Assembly: GCA_947561715.1 (NCBI GenBank)
Contig: OX387203.1
Coordinates: 1 to 64,000 of the forward strand
Length of the DNA stretch: 64,000 nucleotides
Reading direction: 5' to 3'
Origin: Ascidia mentula
Lineage: Eukaryota > Chordata > Ascidiacea > Phlebobranchia > Ascidiidae
A program made the position numbers and the translations under genes. The first letter of the stretch is position 1; each line of letters begins with the position of its first letter. The notes under the pieces are model-generated. The model made no database searches. It had not been told where the DNA came from and saw nothing but the letters and a program-made list of their open reading frames with translations. Positions 22,936-35,578 of this stretch are shown piece after piece.

Positions 22936-23262
22936 GTCAAACTCTTAACAGCAATCCCTACCACAGATAATTTAAGTACCACTTAAAAAATTGCTGCAAA
23001 AATTAGTTCTTACATCACAAAAAGTTGAAAAACACAGGCAAGGTCAAGGTTCTACCCTCCACATGTTATAAACTGAAATACTTGGCACTCTCACAACACA
23101 TGTTTTGTGCAAAGTTTACTTCTAGTATTCCGTGATTAACTATTAAGTGGTCATAAAACGATATCGGTGCCTTGGCTATCAGTAATCCCTAACAAATAGA
23201 GAAAAACAATAAAAAAACGACATCCTGAAGCCCAGACTGAGCCTCTGCACTATCCGAAGCAG
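22936..23262. other. Upstream of TMEM106, no gene seen
   Basis: AT-rich sequence that probably holds the TMEM106 promoter. Confidence 0.45.
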
Positions 23263-23457
23263 TCAGGATTTTATGGAATAAGGAATCTAAGGAAATCGAC
23301 ACAAATTTACGGTGCTTCGGAGTGTCCAATTGTAAACAAGGAAGACCATGCATTGGGAAATCTGCTTCGCTCGCAGCTACTGAAAGATCCAAACGTTATT
23401 TTTGCTGGAAGAACGGTTAAAAGTTGCTGTACGGGAAAGGAACAAGGCATAGAATGA
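23263..23457 (+). pseudogene. POLR2J (RNA polymerase II subunit RPB11) processed pseudogene fragment
   Basis: From about 23330 the sequence encodes [19 protein letters not shown] followed by NVIFAG, the dimerisation motif of RPB11. Directly after GRTV it jumps to the extreme C-terminus, where the frame ends EQGIE and stop at 23455-23457, like the human RPB11 ending. About 50 internal residues are missing, and the last part is out of frame with the expected FKVAVRE-type sequence by one base. Upstream of 23311 the similarity is lost. No introns are present. This pattern fits a reverse-transcribed copy decayed by deletion and frameshift. Confidence 0.78.
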
Positions 23458-23786
23458 ATGTTGTTTGAAGATGGTGAATTTTGTTTCACAAACATGTCAC
23501 AAGAGCTACACTCACGTTTTCAAGCAACCTTTTTCGACATGCCTGTGCCCACAATTAATTTATCTTGCATCCACGCAAAGTCATACACAGCGACCACACC
23601 TCTACAGCAAATCATTGAGGTCATTAATCCTTTAATTTGAGTCGCAGATATAAACAATTAACGAATACAAAGATTATTTCAGCAGTAAATTTTGTTATAA
23701 CGCTGATTTAGTTATATAGCGTATCGTCTTGATCGTTAACAGTTGCTTGTAGTAACTGCATTTTGTTTAAAAAAATTTTTTGTTTT

Positions 23787-24960
23787 TAAAACTGGTAAGA
23801 AACAGTGAATAATTTCGTACATATTTTTGCTGCGCCTTTTTTTGGAGTCGGACTGTTTTTATATGAAGAAACGAGTTTTGTCGCTTTACTATATAGCAGT
23901 GCTTTTCAACCTGTGGGACCATCCGCACTGGTGCGGATGAGAAAATATATTGTGCGGATGGGTAACATGGTGCGGATGACAATCGTCTAATCAATGTGCT
24001 TTTTGGTCTAAGAATTTTCGTATTGGGTTACGTACACTCAGGGTGTCGATTTATGCCTTTTTCACCATTCTAACTGTTCGACACGCGACGCCACTGTTCG
24101 ACACGGGCGGCGTGAATAAATGTTAAGTTACCGATATACAGTACCACTAACAGACCAACGCTATTATTGTTATCAACCAAAGTCCATCAATTGAATTACT
24201 ATAATAACTTAATTAAGCCTAACGTATCGGTCACGCCAATCTTGCAACATTCACATCGATCTCACTAGTATTCTTTTATCGAAGATTGGACGCCAACAAT
24301 TCTCCTATTAATAGTGGTTCAAAGACGTTGGTGCCAGTATAAGTCGTTTAATTTCAAAACGCAAACAGTTATTTGGTGAAAAATGTGTATTTCGGGTCAC
24401 AATTAAACAACAGCATTTCACTAAACGGTTACGTAGTGTTGAAAACTTAATGGCATCATCGTTTATTAGGAACCCCACCCAAAATAAATTTGTCTCTTCA
24501 GATGGCTAAATAAACGCAACCGCAATAAATATTTGGACAAAATCCACACAAAAAACAGCCAACACTTGCTTTAACGTTCAGCGAATTAGCGCTTTAAACT
24601 ATAACCATTGTTTTAAAACATGGAGCATTGTTATCGAAAACGTGGCATTGTACCAAATATGTTGCATTGTTACGAAACAAGTACCATTTTTCGTTCAATC
24701 GGATTTAACGAGACATAGCAGCTCACAACAGGCAAGATTTTTAATGGTGATGTCTTGAAACGTTCAAGAAAGGGCAGTTTATCATGCCGCCTGGTTAGTA
24801 TAAGTTATGTACATCCTGTTCGCATACATTTTATGCGTTTGTGCGGATGAAACTTTCGTGCCACAGAAAAGTGCGGATAGAATTTAAAAAGGTTGAAAAG
24901 CACTGCTATATAGTATTGGAGTTACTCTCCATAGCGCATTAATAATATTAAGGCAATTAA
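23787..24960. repeat. Dispersed repeat copy A, split by a hAT insertion
   Basis: 23787-23896 plus 24914-24960 together match copy B at 27405-27561: ACTGGTAAGAAACAG, AATTTCGTACATATTTT, TTTTGTCGCTTTACT and TAGCGCATTAATAATATTAA occur in the same order in both. A hAT element occupies 23897-24905 in this copy only. The class of the repeat is not clear; there are no coding parts or terminal repeats. Confidence 0.8.
23897..24905. mobile_element. Non-autonomous hAT element, 1009 bp, perfect 8-bp TSD
   Basis: The termini CAGTGCTTTTCAACCT (left) and CAGTGCTTTTCAACCT (right end read on the other strand) match over 16 bp. Both are followed inward by more divergent sequence. The flanking 8-bp duplication CTATATAG is perfect at 23889-23896 and 24906-24913. 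GTGCGGATG motifs recur near both ends. There is no transposase. It sits inside dispersed repeat copy A, so it is younger than that repeat. Confidence 0.93.
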
Positions 24961-27404
24961 TCGACTTTCTGACGCCATCGCTGGTTATCTCACTTGCGTT
25001 ACGTCTTTCAACTTGCACTACTTCTTCTTAGTCCCCTTTGTCGCGTAATCGCAGCAATTATCTCTTTGTTTCTGCCTCGTCTTTGATGTATCCCTATATA
25101 TTTTCCCGACTCTTTCCACAAATAAACAGATCATGGTTTTCGATATCACAGATCATAGTTTTCGGTCTAACGGATCATGGCTTTCGGTCTAACGGATCCC
25201 AATGTGATCTCTCAGATCATGGCTTTTGGTCTCATTCTGTTCTGACAGGACCTGCAGGCAGCATGCTGTCTCACCGGGACTTTCTGGACAGGTTTGATGT
25301 TGGGTTCGCGGTGATGCAATTCCTTCAAAATCTTTCGACAATTCATGTGCGACCCTTCATTTCTGGTGCTGCCCTCTGTGATCTCGAACACAACGCCTTC
25401 TGATGCTGGAGTCGGATCAAGTCAAGCGCTATGCTTTCTGATGCCGGAGTCAATGAAATTCAAGTGCAACGCCAAACTGCTGTGATGTTTGTTTTGTAAT
25501 GTTAAACTACTATATTTTCCTTCTTTTCGTCACAAAATTTCTTAACTTCACCACTTTCCCCTTCCAGGTAATTTTAAGGTATAGGTTTGTTAACGCATGT
25601 CGCCGAAATGGTAGTTTTTGATATTTTTTACTGCGTGTTATATTTCCTCACATAATTATATGCCAGGTAAGTCTACATGCCTTAACCAAGCGGACCAAAG
25701 TGCCGCGATGGGTATGCTTTTGTAACATACGTCACAGAAATCAGTGCTTATATTTCGCAATGTTTCGTGTACAGCAATGCACAAGTTTTGCAAAATCCCA
25801 TACTGCGACCCATATGATAAACTCATCGAATGCTCTCGAGTAAAGCGAGTCATTCAATATCTTGTTTACCACATAAAATGTTATCACAAGATACAAACTC
25901 TTATATTACACAAACCATTTCAATGCGTCCTAGATAATACAAGCAGGAACAATTTCTTCCGATAGTGAGCACCAGAACGTGTGAACCAGTGATTCCCCAG
26001 CACGCTTGAATCATTTATATCCGCTCTCAGAGAAAATTTCGATGTGTACTGTATTTTATGCTCTTGTATTATATTGCTTCTACCGTTTGGTGATATCACG
26101 TGACATTATTGACCAATCAGCTGTAATAATGGAGAGCTTGAAAAAGCCCAGTTTTTCCTGTAAATTCAGTCTCAGTCTATTCTATTCGCTTGGATTCTAT
26201 CGACATTCTATTGAAACGTTGTAATGTACCGTCGTAATGAAGCTGATAACAGATATGAATACAATTATTCGGGAAGATATCCTAGTTCTGATTGCTTAAT
26301 AGAACGGAGCAGAAGCAGGTTTAACAATCGAAGAGGCTCAATTCGCGCTCAAGCCATCGAGGCTCTGTTAAATATCTCTGAAACTCTTTAGAGTTATTTA
26401 CACTTTAGAAAGCCTTCCGAACGCGAGAACTGAAACAAAACTCTTCCGGAAAACACTTTGGTGGAAGGGAAGTTCTGCATCTATCACATCATATTTGAGA
26501 ATAATTCCCAGTATCATAGTACTATTGTTAACAAGCAATTGCTTTGTCCCTACAACAACCGGTTACAATTCATTATTTATGCGGACTGACAAGCGCCTCG
26601 TCTACGTCATCAAGACGTTCGACAACAATCTTGTCATCACCTTTAACACCAACGTCATACGTCAACACCAAGTCATTTCTTTCTTTTACCTGAGCTCTCT
26701 CTGGCTATATATATTAGGTGCATATTCATCATGGAACCAGAGATGAACGAGAGAACCAGAGAGATAGGGGGGAAGCCAAGCCTAACCAAGCCAAGACTGA
26801 ACTAAGAGACGATGAGACCATAAGTCAAAAAGTAGATCAAAAATCAATTGTGTTGATTGTCGCCAAGCTATACGAGTTTTATTGTTTTAGAACCGATTGA
26901 TGCGTGGTTTGTAAGTTGTCGATGGTTTTTGTTTGAGTTTTAACGAATTAAATTGAAGGATCAAGGTCTACAGTCTTTGTTTAAACAGTAACCAGGAGTC
27001 AGATATACGGCAGTGTTATATTTTGTGCTACGTTACGCGAACGGTCAGTGCAGCACGACACTAGAGGCATGTCGTTACACGGTGATTGCGGCAAGGCCAC
27101 CTCTTCACTGCCTGCATTTTTTTTTGCCTCATAGGGATCAAAGTCCTTTTGCTACATTTTTAGTTAGGGGTTGACCAGTTGGCACAGCCAAGGTCAACGG
27201 GCTGTAGACGGAAAAAGTTATGCTAAGATATATGTTGAGAAATACGTAGAGATATACATGTTGAAACAGATATATTCAAACATATTCTGTAGACTATTTA
27301 CTGTACGAATAAACCATCACGGATTTTTATGTTAATTGGTGAGACGCATTGTTTGCTGTGAGAAAGGTTAGACGGTAAATACATTGTCAGGAGAACTACA
27401 CATA
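24961..27404. other. Repeat-rich intergenic DNA
   Basis: No recognisable gene. A short tandem pattern based on GATCATGGTTTTCGGTCTAACG occurs at about 25128-25235. The stretch 26700-27130 has purine-rich sequence that could be an old transposon remnant, but no ends or coding domains are visible. Confidence 0.5.
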
Positions 27405-27561
27405 TTTAAACTGGTAAGAAACAGAGAATAATTTCGTACATATTTTGTTGCGCTTTATTTGGAGTCAGACTGTTAGTACATGAAGATTCGTTTTTTGTCG
27501 CTTTACTGGCATTGGATTTCTTTTCAGTCAGATAGCGCATTAATAATATTAAGGCAAGTAA
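27405..27561. repeat. Dispersed repeat copy B (uninterrupted)
   Basis: 157-bp match to the two halves of copy A, without the hAT insertion. It serves as the empty-site reference for that insertion. Confidence 0.78.
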
Positions 27562-28307
27562 TACAAGGCTTCAAACTATTGTAAAGCAAAGCCACGCCAT
27601 TGCGCACCACCTGGCAGAGGGCTTTCAAAAAACCTGCTATTGCGTGAAACATGTCAAATGTTTACTGCCCGTTCCCAACAATTCCAGTTCGCGCAACCAC
27701 TCCATCTGCCAACTTGAACAAAGTCGTAATTTTCCACTGAAGTAAGAAATGAAGTCCGGTTCAATAAGTTCGGCAAACCAGTTCTTGTTACTGAATTGGA
27801 TCAGCGACATGCGTTCGACGCAACATTCTTATATTAAGTCCAATTCCAGCAGTATTATGTGCTTTCTGGACGGACACCTGCATCCATGCCAATATGAGCA
27901 AATCTAGGTCGTCTGAAGCAATCTTTCAGTTAGGAGACGTGGTCACGTGGTACATCAACAAACATGCTTTATAATGGCGGCAAAAGTTAACACGACCCTT
28001 AATTACTTCATTTGGCGTCAATACGGCCTTAAAAGTTCATTTCAGTAATTATGTAAATTTAATTCTGCACAAGTTGACTGATCATATGTGTCATAAGTTT
28101 GAAAATACGGTTGCAAATCTGGAAAGCAAATTTGGTTCATGTATAATGTTTATTTTTAAACATTTGCGCGTGGTCGAAGCAGAATATTAAAGAAAGCATG
28201 CGAATATTGCCGGCGGCCGTAAAGATATTTACACAACCGTTGCAATATCTTGGCACAAAACTTCACCTTCGATTATTCATTAAAACGAACAGAATAAATA
28301 CAAGGTT
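27562..28307. other. Intergenic downstream of CUL4
   Basis: No coding or structural signal seen. Confidence 0.45.
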
Positions 28308-31300
28308 TTAAGCGACATAATGGTACTGGTTGGTATTGTCCTTATCCCTCTGCATGTAATCGCGCTCAATTAAACTTTCAATCCGCTTTTTGATGTCCGT
28401 TGGCTAAAACATAAAAATTTAAAATCGACCAAAGCGAAAACAAAACATTTTACCTTAATGGGAAATTTGAGTTGTTCATAAAGTTCAGACACAAGGAGTT
28501 GATGAGAAAGAGTTTTCCGCATTTTCATCGTCCTGACAACAGCGGCATCGATCTGATATTGACGATCTTGGAAAACCCGTTCATTTGTGTCCGTATTTTC
28601 TTCAACCTAATTAATATTCCCATTAAGCAGATACATAAACAGTGATATTTAACTAAATACCGTTTCTTTCATTTGAATTTGGTTTATTTTTATCCTTATT
28701 AGTTTATGTTTGAAATCAGAATTAAATTCAAAGTTGTCCCCCTCATTCACGTCTTTTCCTTTGGGAATCTAAAACACATGGAAATAATTAAGCTACAGAT
28801 TGTTGGAATAAAAATGTTGGCATCCGACCTTTGTTAGAACCCGGGCTTTACCACATGCCAGAGATTGTAAAGTTCTTTTCAATTCAACTTCCTCGATTAA
28901 CGTTTCATCCTTTATGTGGCCGAATGAAAAAACATTCCCATCATTGAAAAGTAGAAGGATTAAAGTTTGGAAAAGTGAAACCTGCAATTCCTTGTTTCCC
29001 TGAACACAAGTTATTGTGACAAAACAAATTTAAAAATGTTTAACACACTAGGTTGAACATAAAAGTTTATTGTCCTACATTCTTAAACTTGCTTTTCAGA
29101 ACACAATGTCCCAAAGTTGATTGGAACGTTAATTTCCTTCCAGAATGTTTCATGAGATAAAATAATCTAAAGCACTCCTGCAGTTTGCCCTAAAACACAA
29201 AGATGTAATGGTTGAAAATATTTTGTCACACACGGATATTGACAACTTACCATTTCAACGGGTAGCCTGACTTCCATAGCTGTGTATGTCGGCCAATATC
29301 CCATTGTTAGAATGTTTACGTTAGTATCAATATTAATATCCCTTACATCAGGTTTCGTCGATTGATACTAAAAACGAAATTAAGTCAATTGCATGTCAGG
29401 CAACGTAAGTTTGCCATGTGGACATTTGCTTTGCATGACTGATGATGGCAAAGTAGTTCATTGTTGGTTATACCTGTCTGTACTGGCTCATTAGTTCTTT
29501 TGAATGGAACATATCTTTAAACATCCCCTCCAACTTGCTGGTAAAGGCACCTCCACATTCTTGTTTAAGCTTCGACAACATTGCTTTTTCTGCATCGACT
29601 GATGCACTTTTCCCCACCAGGAGGCGCTTTGCAAGATCTTTTTTGTAAAATGCTTCAAATACGTCCTTTCCTGCCAAAGAAATATTATGTTTGCATAATT
29701 GATTAACACACAACTGCCATGGCAATCATACCATGAATGAAACGAAATAAAAGCATGATTTTGTCAAGAGTTCGATCGAGCTCAGATTCACTTGATTCTT
29801 TGTTTCCAGAACGCATCCTCTGGTCAACGTACTTTGCTAAAACAATTACTCTTTGATTTTACTTGGACAAGAAAACATAAAGTACAAACCGATCAGTTCT
29901 GCTGGCTTGTTTTGTCGTTTGTTTACAGAACTTTCAAAGGCTCTTTGGACACCGTTAACAAACTTTGTGTCTTTGCCAAAACAACACTGAACTATATTGT
30001 CCAATTTTTCCTTCAAGTTTAGAAGATCTTGCACCATTGTTTGATCATTATTCATATCCATTACAATGGCACTGGCAACACCCTAGAATAATTGTTTTTA
30101 TTTTTCAAAAACATATAAAAATACTTGTTTGGTACAATTTACAATTTGATTAAGGCAAAATTGAAATTTACAAGTATTTTGCAAATACTTAAGTTTTTTG
30201 AAAAAAGTAAAAAAGGAAAATATTTTTCATGAGTGATTACTTTGACATGATCCGTGAAACATTCACATAATGATTGAGTTCCGTTGTCAATTGTTGATAA
30301 GAGGGAGTAGAATCTTAGTAGATCGCTTAAACGATTCTCATTGATTAAATGGCTGAGACCCTTGTTCAAAAGGAAGTGAGTGTGCCGCGCTATAAGTTGA
30401 CTTTCAACACAACATATCAGAGGTTTTCTGCAATATGTAAAAAATACTAGAATATGGACATTCACTTGGCTCCAATCCCATACATACAATGTTGAATTAT
30501 CCATGCAAGTTATGCAGATATTTCTTTCTTCAGAAATCCTATTCTCTGTGTGGATCAAATACTCGTAAACTTCTAGTTCACTTTTCTTCTCATCCCCCTC
30601 TCTAAGATAATATTCCTCAGTTTCTTTGAGAAAATTTTTCTCAAACAATGAGTGGTAAATCTAAAAACAAAACAACCAAGTTTACTGACAGAATAATCAT
30701 TCAGTTAAAAGCTTGTCAAAAAGGAAAGGTCACACACCTGAAGGTCGTTCAACATAGAAAGCAAATTCCGCAGCAGGCTTCTGTTTATTGTGTCACCGTT
30801 CCTTTCACGTTTCACCAACTCCAACAATCCACGTAAACACCTTTCACGAACATGATCACGTGATAAAACATTTTCACGGAACAAATCCAGCCCGAGGTCC
30901 CTATGAAATAATAATAAAGGGACAATTAAAAAATAAGTAAGATCTTGGAACTTACCAGAGGGATGGGAGCATTGAGTTTTGCAAGACATATGTTCGATCC
31001 AAAACAAGGAAAATACAACGGATCATTATCTGTAATAATCACATGAAAAATTAAAACAAACATTTAAATAAATAAACACTTCCCACAGTTTGCTGGCAAT
31101 GATCCTTCCATTCTTGTTCAAGTCTCCTCAGAAAAATTTCACCGTCAATATTTTCATCAAAAACATGGACTTTTTTGCAAATGTGTCGTTCACAAACATC
31201 TTTCAGCTTAAAAAGTTGACAATAAAATTTAGCAAAACATTGCTTTATTTCTATTTTAAAGAAAGTTTTTTTTATCAATACCAATGGTAAATTAGTTGCT

Positions 31301-31861
31301 TACTTGGGAATAAAGATTCTTAGCTATTTTATGCGAACATAAATTTTCTACGGCCTTGTACAATTCTTCAAGGCTAAAGCAAATAAAAGAAGATCTGTAA
31401 GAAAAAGAAAATAATGTTAAAAATACACAGTTGTTTAGATATTCAGCGTACCTGTGGATTGCTGACACAGCTTCTTCCAGCTTTTTCCATGTGTCTGCTT
31501 CGTAGTTCTCTGGGAGCACTGGCTTTGCTACAAGTACAAAAACACTGAAGGCAGCAGTCTGTGTTGAATGTTTGGGTCAGGTATATATTATTACATCCAA
31601 TTGATAAAAATAAAAACAGTGTCTTAATAATAAACAATCACAAACAATATAAGGGGCGTAAGAGTTTGCTTGTGATTTCAAAAGAGTGAAGACGGTTAAG
31701 AGTAAATGTATTTTCAAACCTTTGAAATTTTTTATTGTAAGCTTTTTCGCATTGCTGTTTTTTGAACCAATCATCATTGAGGAGTTTTTCATATGACGCG
31801 AAACCCCATTTTTTGATTGGTTCAAACTTGAAGATGAACTTTGCAATGAATCACCTGACAT
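28308..31861 (-). CDS. CUL4: CUL4, cullin scaffold of CRL4 ubiquitin ligases
   Basis: Cullin 4 links the DDB1/DCAF substrate receptors at its N-terminal helices to the RING protein RBX1 at its C-terminal cullin domain. About 14 short minus-strand exons are seen. The N-terminus ([17 protein letters not shown]) is Ser-rich, then [10 protein letters not shown]. Cullin repeats carry [17 protein letters not shown] and [13 protein letters not shown]. The cullin homology exon (29705-29478) reads [20 protein letters not shown] then [15 protein letters not shown], the CUL4 version. Exon 28606-28454 carries [20 protein letters not shown], whose Lys after RTM is the NEDD8 site. The end is [13 protein letters not shown], the CUL4 tail. 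The start is placed at the ATG at 31861, the first in a Ser-rich leader like that of CUL4A/B. Middle exon borders (about 30140-30660) are approximate. Confidence 0.93.
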
Positions 31862-33592
31862 CAGGAACCTTTATATCACCCGGACAAGTTAGTTCTGCAA
31901 ATTAAAAGTAAAGCACTGGCCAATATAATGGTATGCCCGAAAACATAAAATGTATTTCATTAGTTTATATTGGTTCAATAATTAGGCTACACTTCTTAAC
32001 CGACCAAAAATACCATTTTCCACAGAACAATTACTGTTTTGAAAACGTTACAAAGGACAATAGATTTTGTAAAAGAAACTACAACCAAACCTCCACATTC
32101 ACAAATATTACCACCGCAAAGTTTTTCAACAGGAACAACTTTTATTCAGACTTCACTGTTTTCACAAAACCCTAGAATTAAAAATAACACGAAAATGCTT
32201 AATCCGTGACTACAGGGTGCAATTATTAATAAAAATTACTTTGAATTGGACGCTTGAATTAAAGAAATAAAAACATTTGCTGATGTTTTATGAAATTGTT
32301 TCAACAGAATCATTGCATAGTATCATGCACCTGTGCATTGTGATAAATTATCAATTTTGTTTGCTTAAAAGCGTCTGAATGTTTTTTGCGCTTATCACTT
32401 TTGCAGCAAACTTGTAACCGCTACTTACTTTTTTATATATTCATATATTTGTCAACTTTCACACGTTCAAAAATAAAAGAAAAACGAATTTAATTAATAT
32501 TTCGCGACCTGAAAATATTTTAGTGGTTGGCATTCGAGCGTGTCGTCAGCAAATACGAATCACGTGAAAGCCCTTATTCTGGCAAAATATTAACTTGTAT
32601 TGACCATATATTTTAAGGTACCAGGAACATTTATTAACAACACACAAGTTGTGATGTCCAGCTTTAACTTGTCTTTTTGCTGCCCGGATGCCTTAATTAA
32701 GCCAACCTTATTCCGTTGGTAAAGGTTTTCGTCTCCGATTATTATTTAAAATCTAAACATTTCAAATATTTCCTTAAATCCAGGATTTATAGTGTGGAGA
32801 GATTTTATGTGATTAAATTTATTTGTTTTGAAAGCAGCCAAAAAAATCGTCATTTTGCTGTTCATCTTCCAGAAAAAATGAAATAAAAAAGTTCACAGCG
32901 GATGCGGCTCGTTCTGAGCATGCTTACTCTAAACAGTTATGTAGCGACCAAGCCTATCTTTTTCGACATATTGGTGACTTGTTTTTTTTTCTCTGCTGCT
33001 GGCGATATTACGTGTCTGTCTCCATAAACTGACAATTCTTGTGTCTGCGCAGTAAAGTCAAATAATATTTACTTATTGCCAGCAATCCAGGTTGTATTTC
33101 TGTGAATCTGATAGTAAACCTTAATTGGCTTATGGGGCAAACGATAAATGTTGGAATCGGCTTAGTCCACAGACTGTATAGTGTGGTGGGTGGCACCGTT
33201 GGCTTGCGGTCCAATGGACCACGTTAGTGGACACTTTCACTAATGACGCCCACCTTTGGACTGCAGAAAATATTGAAGCCTGGACCCAAAGACAGGTCGG
33301 CACATTCGATCCACATATAATGCTGTGTAACATAGAAATCTGTGCGTAACTGCAAATAACAAGTGGTGGCTTTGTAAATATACTTGTTGGCAAATGTTTG
33401 CTGTACTTCAAACTTATGGTAAAAACACAAGTTATTATTCTATCAGCAATCAGCATTACATAAGTCACTTGGCAATCTTAATTACAGAAATAATATGTGT
33501 TTTTAATATGTCAGATTATAGTTTTGTAAATTTGAAACTTTGTAAGCAAAGTATATTTTAAATTTATTCACAGCTAATTTATAATCTTCCAT
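31862..33592. other. Divergent intergenic region, CUL4 / TMEM8
   Basis: 1.7 kb between divergent genes, so it should hold both promoters. An acceptor-like TTATTCACAG lies about 25 nt before the TMEM8 ATG. No gene is seen. Confidence 0.5.
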
Positions 33593-35413
33593 ATGAGTGA
33601 CCAACAACTTTTTAGCTTCTGTATTACTGTGTGTTTGGTTGGCGGGGTACTTGCTTCCAATAACAGCCAGTTACTTCTGGAGTTTGGTTCCAAGCAATTG
33701 TCAAGATTTGAGAACTTTGGTGATCAAGAGGTATTCCATTGGGTGAATCCCCACACACCCAAATATATGTTACAATTTAAAGGAAGTATCGTTCAAACTG
33801 GAGGTGGAATTTCTGTTCACTGCGCTGATAGCAAGGTTCATTTGTTAGTGAGAAGAGGTGCTTTGCCTATTCCAAATCCATTACAAACTTATGTTCCAGC
33901 GAACACGTTCATACAATCAATTGGATTGGTCGCCAACAACACTTTTATAATATCCCAATCAAAAGAATTAACCTACGAGATTGAAATCAACTCCCAGCAA
34001 AATGCTGGACACTATTTTGCTTCGGTATTCCTCCCGGACCAAGAAAATAAGATCGGTGTTTCTGGTTTAACCCAGCAGTGCAAATATTATGGAATTATTT
34101 CCCTGTATACATTCCCATGTGACAACAGCAGCTACAACCCAAACCAATCCACAACTATTCAATCAAATGTTACCAAACTAATCCGAAAAGAGAATTCTCT
34201 TTTTAATGTTAAATTTGTTGACTTAAGTAATTCCACATCAAACCTTTCATCAGACAATAACAGAATCTTTGAATGGGAAATTCTCCCTGGGAAAGATTCT
34301 GGTGGAATACTGAAAATATCAATTCAATCAAAAAGTTCACAACATCTGGTTGAAGCCTGTGTTTATTCACAGACATTCAGTGATGACAATTGCACCAGTG
34401 GTGAACTGCTTCAACTAAATGGAACATCGGGATACACTTGGCACTTTCCCTACCCAGTTTCTGGGCGTTGGTACTTGGCCACATTACTTACATGTGTTAA
34501 CACGAGTACTTGTCTTTCTGAGGTTACAGTCAGTGTGGAACTTGCTTCCTGTATTGATAATTGCCACAGCAGAGATGGTCAAGGTTCGTGCGGCTTTTAT
34601 CGAAGTGATGACATTTTGTTTGTTTCATGTCGATGTAGGGTAGGGTGGAGAGGCATTGCCTGCACTGACGGTCGTGAAGCTTTAAGTTATGCAGAGCAGT
34701 TATTAAGAACCCTTCTTCTGACCTTAAGCAACTTAATGTTTCTTGTTTGTGTAGTTCTTGCAATATACAGAAAATTTTTCACGGAGGCACTTGTTTATTT
34801 CTTTGTAGCGTTCATGAGCAGCTTTTATCATGCATGTGACCAACCTGGTGCTGCTGTTTATTGCATCATGAATTATGAAACTCTTCAATTTTCCGACTTC
34901 CTATCCTCTGTCACTGCGATATGGTTTACTTTAGTGGCGATTGCTAAACCCCCCCACAGACTGGAGTCATTCCTCCATGTTGTCGGCTGTCTCAGTTTTG
35001 CCGTTGGTGTTTCTTATGATCGATTCAGTGCCTGGGTTGTCCTCGTACCAGGAATAATTGGTGTTATCATGGTGATAACAGCTTGGGGTTTAAAATGCCG
35101 CTCAAGGCGTGTTTGTTATCCGGGAAAAAGAAAAACTTTGCTTGCGTACATACCCGGCATAATAAGTGCGGGGACAGGACTGGTTCTGTATGCATTTGTT
35201 GAAACTGAGGACAACTATTATATTGTCCACAGCTTGTGGCATATTCTTATGGCCACTGCTGTAATATTCTTGCTCCCTCTTGGCCCAAAATGCAAAGCAA
35301 ATCAATCCTGTGCCACCAACAAAGCAGATAGGCAAGACCAACCTTTAGCATTAGAGCAGTCATCTAATGATTTCACTTATCATTCCTATAACAATGCTGA
35401 TCTTGAAGCATAA
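33593..35413 (+). CDS. PGAP6: TMEM8/PGAP6 family GPI-phospholipase-like membrane protein
   Basis: Single-exon frame of 606 residues. A signal peptide (about 1-21) is followed by a large extracellular region with many N-x-S/T sites. An EGF-like module comes next (CIDNC to CRCRVGWRGIACTDG, about 318-360), then seven hydrophobic segments (about 366-560). Membrane motifs LLLTLSNLMFLVCV, FYHACDQPG and YIVHSLWHIL match the TMEM8 group. The conserved His/Asp in HACD and His in HSLWH are those of the CREST hydrolase superfamily. Family knowledge: human PGAP6 (TMEM8A) is a GPI-specific phospholipase A2 acting on proteins such as CRIPTO. Activity here is inferred. TMEM8A, TMEM8B or the common ancestor cannot be told apart by eye. 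Vertebrate genes have introns and this one has none. Confidence 0.9.
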   Translation: MSDQQLFSFCITVCLVGGVLASNNSQLLLEFGSKQLSRFENFGDQEVFHWVNPHTPKYMLQFKGSIVQTGGGISVHCADSKVHLLVRRGALPIPNPLQTYVPANTFIQSIGLVANNTFIISQSKELTYEIEINSQQNAGHYFASVFLPDQENKIGVSGLTQQCKYYGIISLYTFPCDNSSYNPNQSTTIQSNVTKLIRKENSLFNVKFVDLSNSTSNLSSDNNRIFEWEILPGKDSGGILKISIQSKSSQHLVEACVYSQTFSDDNCTSGELLQLNGTSGYTWHFPYPVSGRWYLATLLTCVNTSTCLSEVTVSVELASCIDNCHSRDGQGSCGFYRSDDILFVSCRCRVGWRGIACTDGREALSYAEQLLRTLLLTLSNLMFLVCVVLAIYRKFFTEALVYFFVAFMSSFYHACDQPGAAVYCIMNYETLQFSDFLSSVTAIWFTLVAIAKPPHRLESFLHVVGCLSFAVGVSYDRFSAWVVLVPGIIGVIMVITAWGLKCRSRRVCYPGKRKTLLAYIPGIISAGTGLVLYAFVETEDNYYIVHSLWHILMATAVIFLLPLGPKCKANQSCATNKADRQDQPLALEQSSNDFTYHSYNNADLEA

Positions 35414-35549
35414 ATTCACAACCAGTGTTGTGTTCGATGAAATTCATTTGCAGTTTTTGTTAGTATTTTAATATGTGCACTGTATTTTGGCATACAGGTG
35501 CCTGACTCATTAACCTTCGTGTTTTTTATGTGTGTTGTAACTTTGTGTG

Positions 35550-35578
35550 AATAAATAAATGAACTGATTTTCAATAAA
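35550..35578 (+). terminator. Polyadenylation signals of the TMEM8 gene
   Basis: Two AATAAA hexamers, at 35550-35555 and 35573-35578, lie 137-165 nt after the stop codon on the coding strand. Confidence 0.6.

Noticed and set aside
25038..25403. 121-codon open frame on the plus strand
   Set aside because: Composition is repetitive (NGS, DHGF) from a short local tandem repeat; no domain or start context.
23787..27561. Repeat copies A and B as LTRs of one retrotransposon
   Set aside because: No TG...CA ends, primer-binding site or gag/pol coding between them; simple dispersed copies explain the data.
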